Positions 19,759 through 21,775 of a stretch of 21,775 bases of DNA are shown here, piece after piece; the stretch's first letter is position 1; every line of letters begins with the position of its first letter. The position numbers were made by a program, and so were the translations under genes. Origin of the DNA: Haplomitrium mnioides (lineage: Eukaryota > Marchantiophyta > Haplomitriopsida > Calobryales); assembly GCA_049999725.1 (NCBI GenBank), contig JBNGIS010002715.1, positions 1 to 21,775 of the forward strand, in the 5' to 3' direction. A model generated the notes under the pieces. It worked only from the letters and a program-made list of their open reading frames with translations, was not told the origin of the DNA and did no database searches.

Positions 19759-21300
19759 GGGGAGCAGGATAAAGGGCTAGCCATCAAATCATCTTCAGCA
19801 AGGATGTCATCCAGCACATTGATTCCTGGACGACCCATGACTGGAGAGTTCTGGGGAACAGGATCCGTGACTCCAAAGGAAGCAACTTGAGGAGTCGCAA
19901 GGGGCGGATGCTTGCCTGCCTGAGAAAGCAGGGGAAGAGGAGTAGAACTTGCAGCTTCTGTGGTATCTCGCACTGGAGGTGGTCTACTCCTGATGTTCCA
20001 TTTGACTGAGGGCCTCTCCATCCGGTTATCCTTGATCTTGGGGTTGGGCTTAGGAGTCTTGAGGGGGAGGGAAGGGGCTTTTCTTGAGTTACGTTGTGTC
20101 ACCTCCCTCCACTCTCCTTCTATTACTGTTGAAGGAGATCTAGACTGCCCCACACAAGCTTGGAGAGGAGTGTCACAAGGAGAATTAGACCTGTCTTCAG
20201 TCAGATTTCCCTTGTGACCAATGGGCAGGCTAGAGGTCGGGGAGCATCTAGTCTCCTCTCTGGATAGGGGGAGGGGGGCTAAAACGATTCCAGGCAGACC
20301 TCCTTCCCAGGACTCTTGATAATTCTCCCTGGTTTAGCCACTGAAACTGACATCCTGGAGGCTTGACCAGGAGGGGGCTTTAAAGGGGACTTCTGTTTAG
20401 AGGGTCCAGCTGGGGTTGAATCTCGAGGTTGATCTTGAGGAACTCTATATAGAACAACATCCCTTCCTACTGGTGGGGGGGAGATGAACATCTTATCCTT
20501 TCCTTTATCTTTTGCTCTAAGGCTCTCTCTCTCTTTCCTCGCTTGGACCAGCTGGGAATGTGGCCCCTAGGACAGTCTTTAATAAAGTGGTCCAGACTCC
20601 TGCACCCCAGACATCTGAGGGGGATGCCATCATATTCAACTTCTTGGAGGAATCTCTTGCCCCCCGGCCCTTTAAGCCCAATCGTGGTCACCACTCCATC
20701 AGATGTGTCGAGTTCCACACAGAACTTGACATGCATTTCCCTCTCGAATGGGGGGATCGCCACCACCTTGCCAAAACTTTCTGCCACCTTGGAAATCTGA
20801 TTGCGGAATTCCTCTGGGAAGAAGGGTAGGGTGATCCATTTCGGAGCTGCTCTCTTCGCTTCTGAGATGGGGTCAAATAAAGGGCCCCAGTCTTGAATTG
20901 AGCACAACTTTTTCTTCAGGAAGAAAGGTCCCCCGGCCAACAACTTCACTCTGGATTGCTCATTACTCGTTTTGATGAGGAAGAATCCTTTACCGAGCGT
21001 TCTCAACATTGAGGCTGAGATGTTGAGAGCTCTACAAATTTTGCTCAACCATTCTTCGAGCTCTTTCAGCCCAGGAAAAAAACCTCGAAATCTTCCGTCT
21101 AAGAGGGACTTGCCCAGCTCACGGGACGTAGCCTCTGCCAAGCTGTCATCCAGCTCGATGTCGCGATTAGGAAGAGTTTTTTTCCACTTGGAGAGGCCTG
21201 GTTGGAGATCCAGTAGAGTAGCCTAAAGAGGGACGCCAGGACTTCCTACCACTTCTACCCCAGAAGGGGATCCTTTCTGCCAAGCACTTGAGGTAGCCAT
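19755..21300 (-). pseudogene. LINE ORF1: DUF4283-like + CCHC RNA-binding protein (broken)
   Basis: The ATG at 21300-21298 lies 12 bases past the 8-bp array. Codon 26 is an in-frame TAG (21225-21223), after which the same frame continues to 20467. The DUF4283-like region covers about codons 60-200 (R-V-K-L-L-A-G-G-P-F-F, A-P-K-W-I-T-L-P-F-F-P). It is followed by a perfect CX2CX4HX4C knuckle (C-L-G-C-R-S-L-D-H-F-I-K-D-C) near 20600-20560. A run of seven G (20475-20481) coincides with a switch to the frame read to 20279, and a second switch near 20290-20330 gives the Pro/Ser-rich tail ending at 19755. Such proteins bind element RNA. Homopolymer sequencing error could account for the first frameshift but not for the TAG. 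Confidence 0.85.
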
Positions 21301-21312
21301 AGAGAGAGCACC

Positions 21313-21775
21313 GCGGGACTTCGGGGCTCCGGAATTCGGATCTTCAGAGCTGCAGACCGGTGGAACTACGGATCTGCGGATCCACGGATCTGCGGCTCTA
21401 CGGAACTTCAGACCTTCGGAACTTCGGAACTGCGGAACTGCATTATCGCTCTACGGAGCTGCGGACCAGCAGAAGAATCGGAGTAGCGGGCCACCAGGCC
21501 TTCGGGACTGCGGATCTCCGGGACTTCGGAACTCCGGTCCACTCCTTCGGCACAGCGGATCTACGGATCTTCGAGGCTACGGAACACCGACACTTCGGAA
21601 CTTCGGACCCACGGAACTCCAGTCCATCAGCACTTCGGGTCAACAGAACATCGGGAACTCAGGGGCTACGGACCTCCGGCTCCACGGATCTTCGGGACTG
21701 CGGAAAAACGGATTCGGATCCGGGTCTACGGAGCAACGGAGCTTCGGATCTACGAACCTTCGGAACTACGGAACT
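21313..21775. repeat. Degenerate tandem array of an 8-bp unit (CGGAnCTn)
   Basis: On the plus strand the sequence divides into ~57 octamers of the form CGG-A-A/T-CT-N (for example cggatctg, cggaactt, cggatcta), with only a few slips of phase (near 21444, 21540, 21655 and 21700-21715). On the minus strand the unit is AGNTCCGN. The array ends 12 bases before the ORF1 ATG and runs out of the window, so it is, or abuts, the 5' region of LINE C. The most frequent deviations are CAG for CGG, with some TGG, as expected from CpG decay. A period of 8 is not a codon multiple, so coding constraint does not explain it. It may be the LINE 5'UTR/promoter, or a host satellite next to the insertion. Confidence 0.85.

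Larger units (their letters stand above)
15310..21775 (-). mobile_element. Nearly full-length plant LINE (copy C)
   Basis: In minus-strand order this holds a GC-rich 8-bp repeat array (21775-21313, 5' end outside the window), ORF1 (21300-19755), ORF2 (19758-15481), a 3'UTR and an A-rich/GA tail. ORF1 with a DUF4283-like region and CCHC knuckle, and ORF2 with an APE-type endonuclease, reverse transcriptase and zf-RVT-like end, are the standard plant LINE plan. Several nonsense codons and frameshifts in both frames show that it cannot move by itself. LINE copies A and B belong to the same family. The target-site duplication cannot be checked because the 5' end is missing. Confidence 0.92.

Noticed and set aside
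21443-21643. Open frames through the octamer array, with repeated Arg/Ser/Val/Pro/Lys residues
   Set aside because: They arise from the 8-bp period (24 bases per 8 residues). The array continues across stops in every frame and there is no start context or domain.
1-21775. tRNA, rRNA, CRISPR arrays, bacterial promoters or origins
   Set aside because: No conserved tRNA boxes, rRNA stretches or regularly spaced repeat-spacer pattern were seen. The octamer array has no spacers, and the genes are those of a eukaryotic nuclear genome.

Overview
The window looks like nuclear DNA of a land plant. It carries one intact gene for a plant-type 3-ketoacyl-CoA synthase (very-long-chain fatty acid elongation), and most of the rest is retrotransposon sequence. 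The main retroelement is a plant-type LINE: its ORF1 has a DUF4283-like region plus a CCHC knuckle, and its ORF2 has an endonuclease, a reverse transcriptase and a zf-RVT-like C-terminus. I cannot place the species. There are no rRNA or tRNA genes, no CRISPR array and no bacterial-style operon.

Layout. 1-3946: a repeat-rich block. Two copies of a ~150-bp direct repeat (1-153 and 3790-3946) bracket LINE copy A (+, ~370-1952), an ORF1-only retroelement on the minus strand (1953-3244) that sits inside an (AG)n tract, and LINE fragment B (+, ~3270-3812). A 10-N assembly gap at 1788-1797 has the same 45 bases on both sides. 3947-7406: mixed-composition DNA with no gene I can model confidently. It holds several minus-strand exon-like pieces, the best being a possible small secreted protein starting at 4536. 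7407-9002: the intronless ketoacyl-CoA synthase gene, minus strand. About 9380-15300: strongly AT-rich, gene-poor DNA with a badly decayed Ty1/copia element on the minus strand (protease, GAG-pre-integrase and integrase remnants, ~13290-11900). 15310-21775: a nearly full-length LINE (copy C) on the minus strand, with tail, 3'UTR, ORF2, ORF1 and, immediately 5' of ORF1, a degenerate array of an 8-bp unit that runs off the window.

How the parts relate. LINE copies A, B and C belong to one family and share the 3' part of ORF2; A and C also share the 3'UTR, including an identical 23-base block. In copy C the ORF1 stop and ORF2 start overlap as ATGA. Copy C is dead: it has nonsense codons and frameshifts, and where copy A can be used as reference some of the stops are C-to-T or G-to-A changes, as expected from decay of methylated DNA. 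The ORF1-only element in the 5' block is different: its 325-codon frame is open, it encodes a coiled coil followed by an RRM-like domain, it has no ORF2, and it ends in a hexamer repeat. That element and the 8-bp array are the two least ordinary things here.
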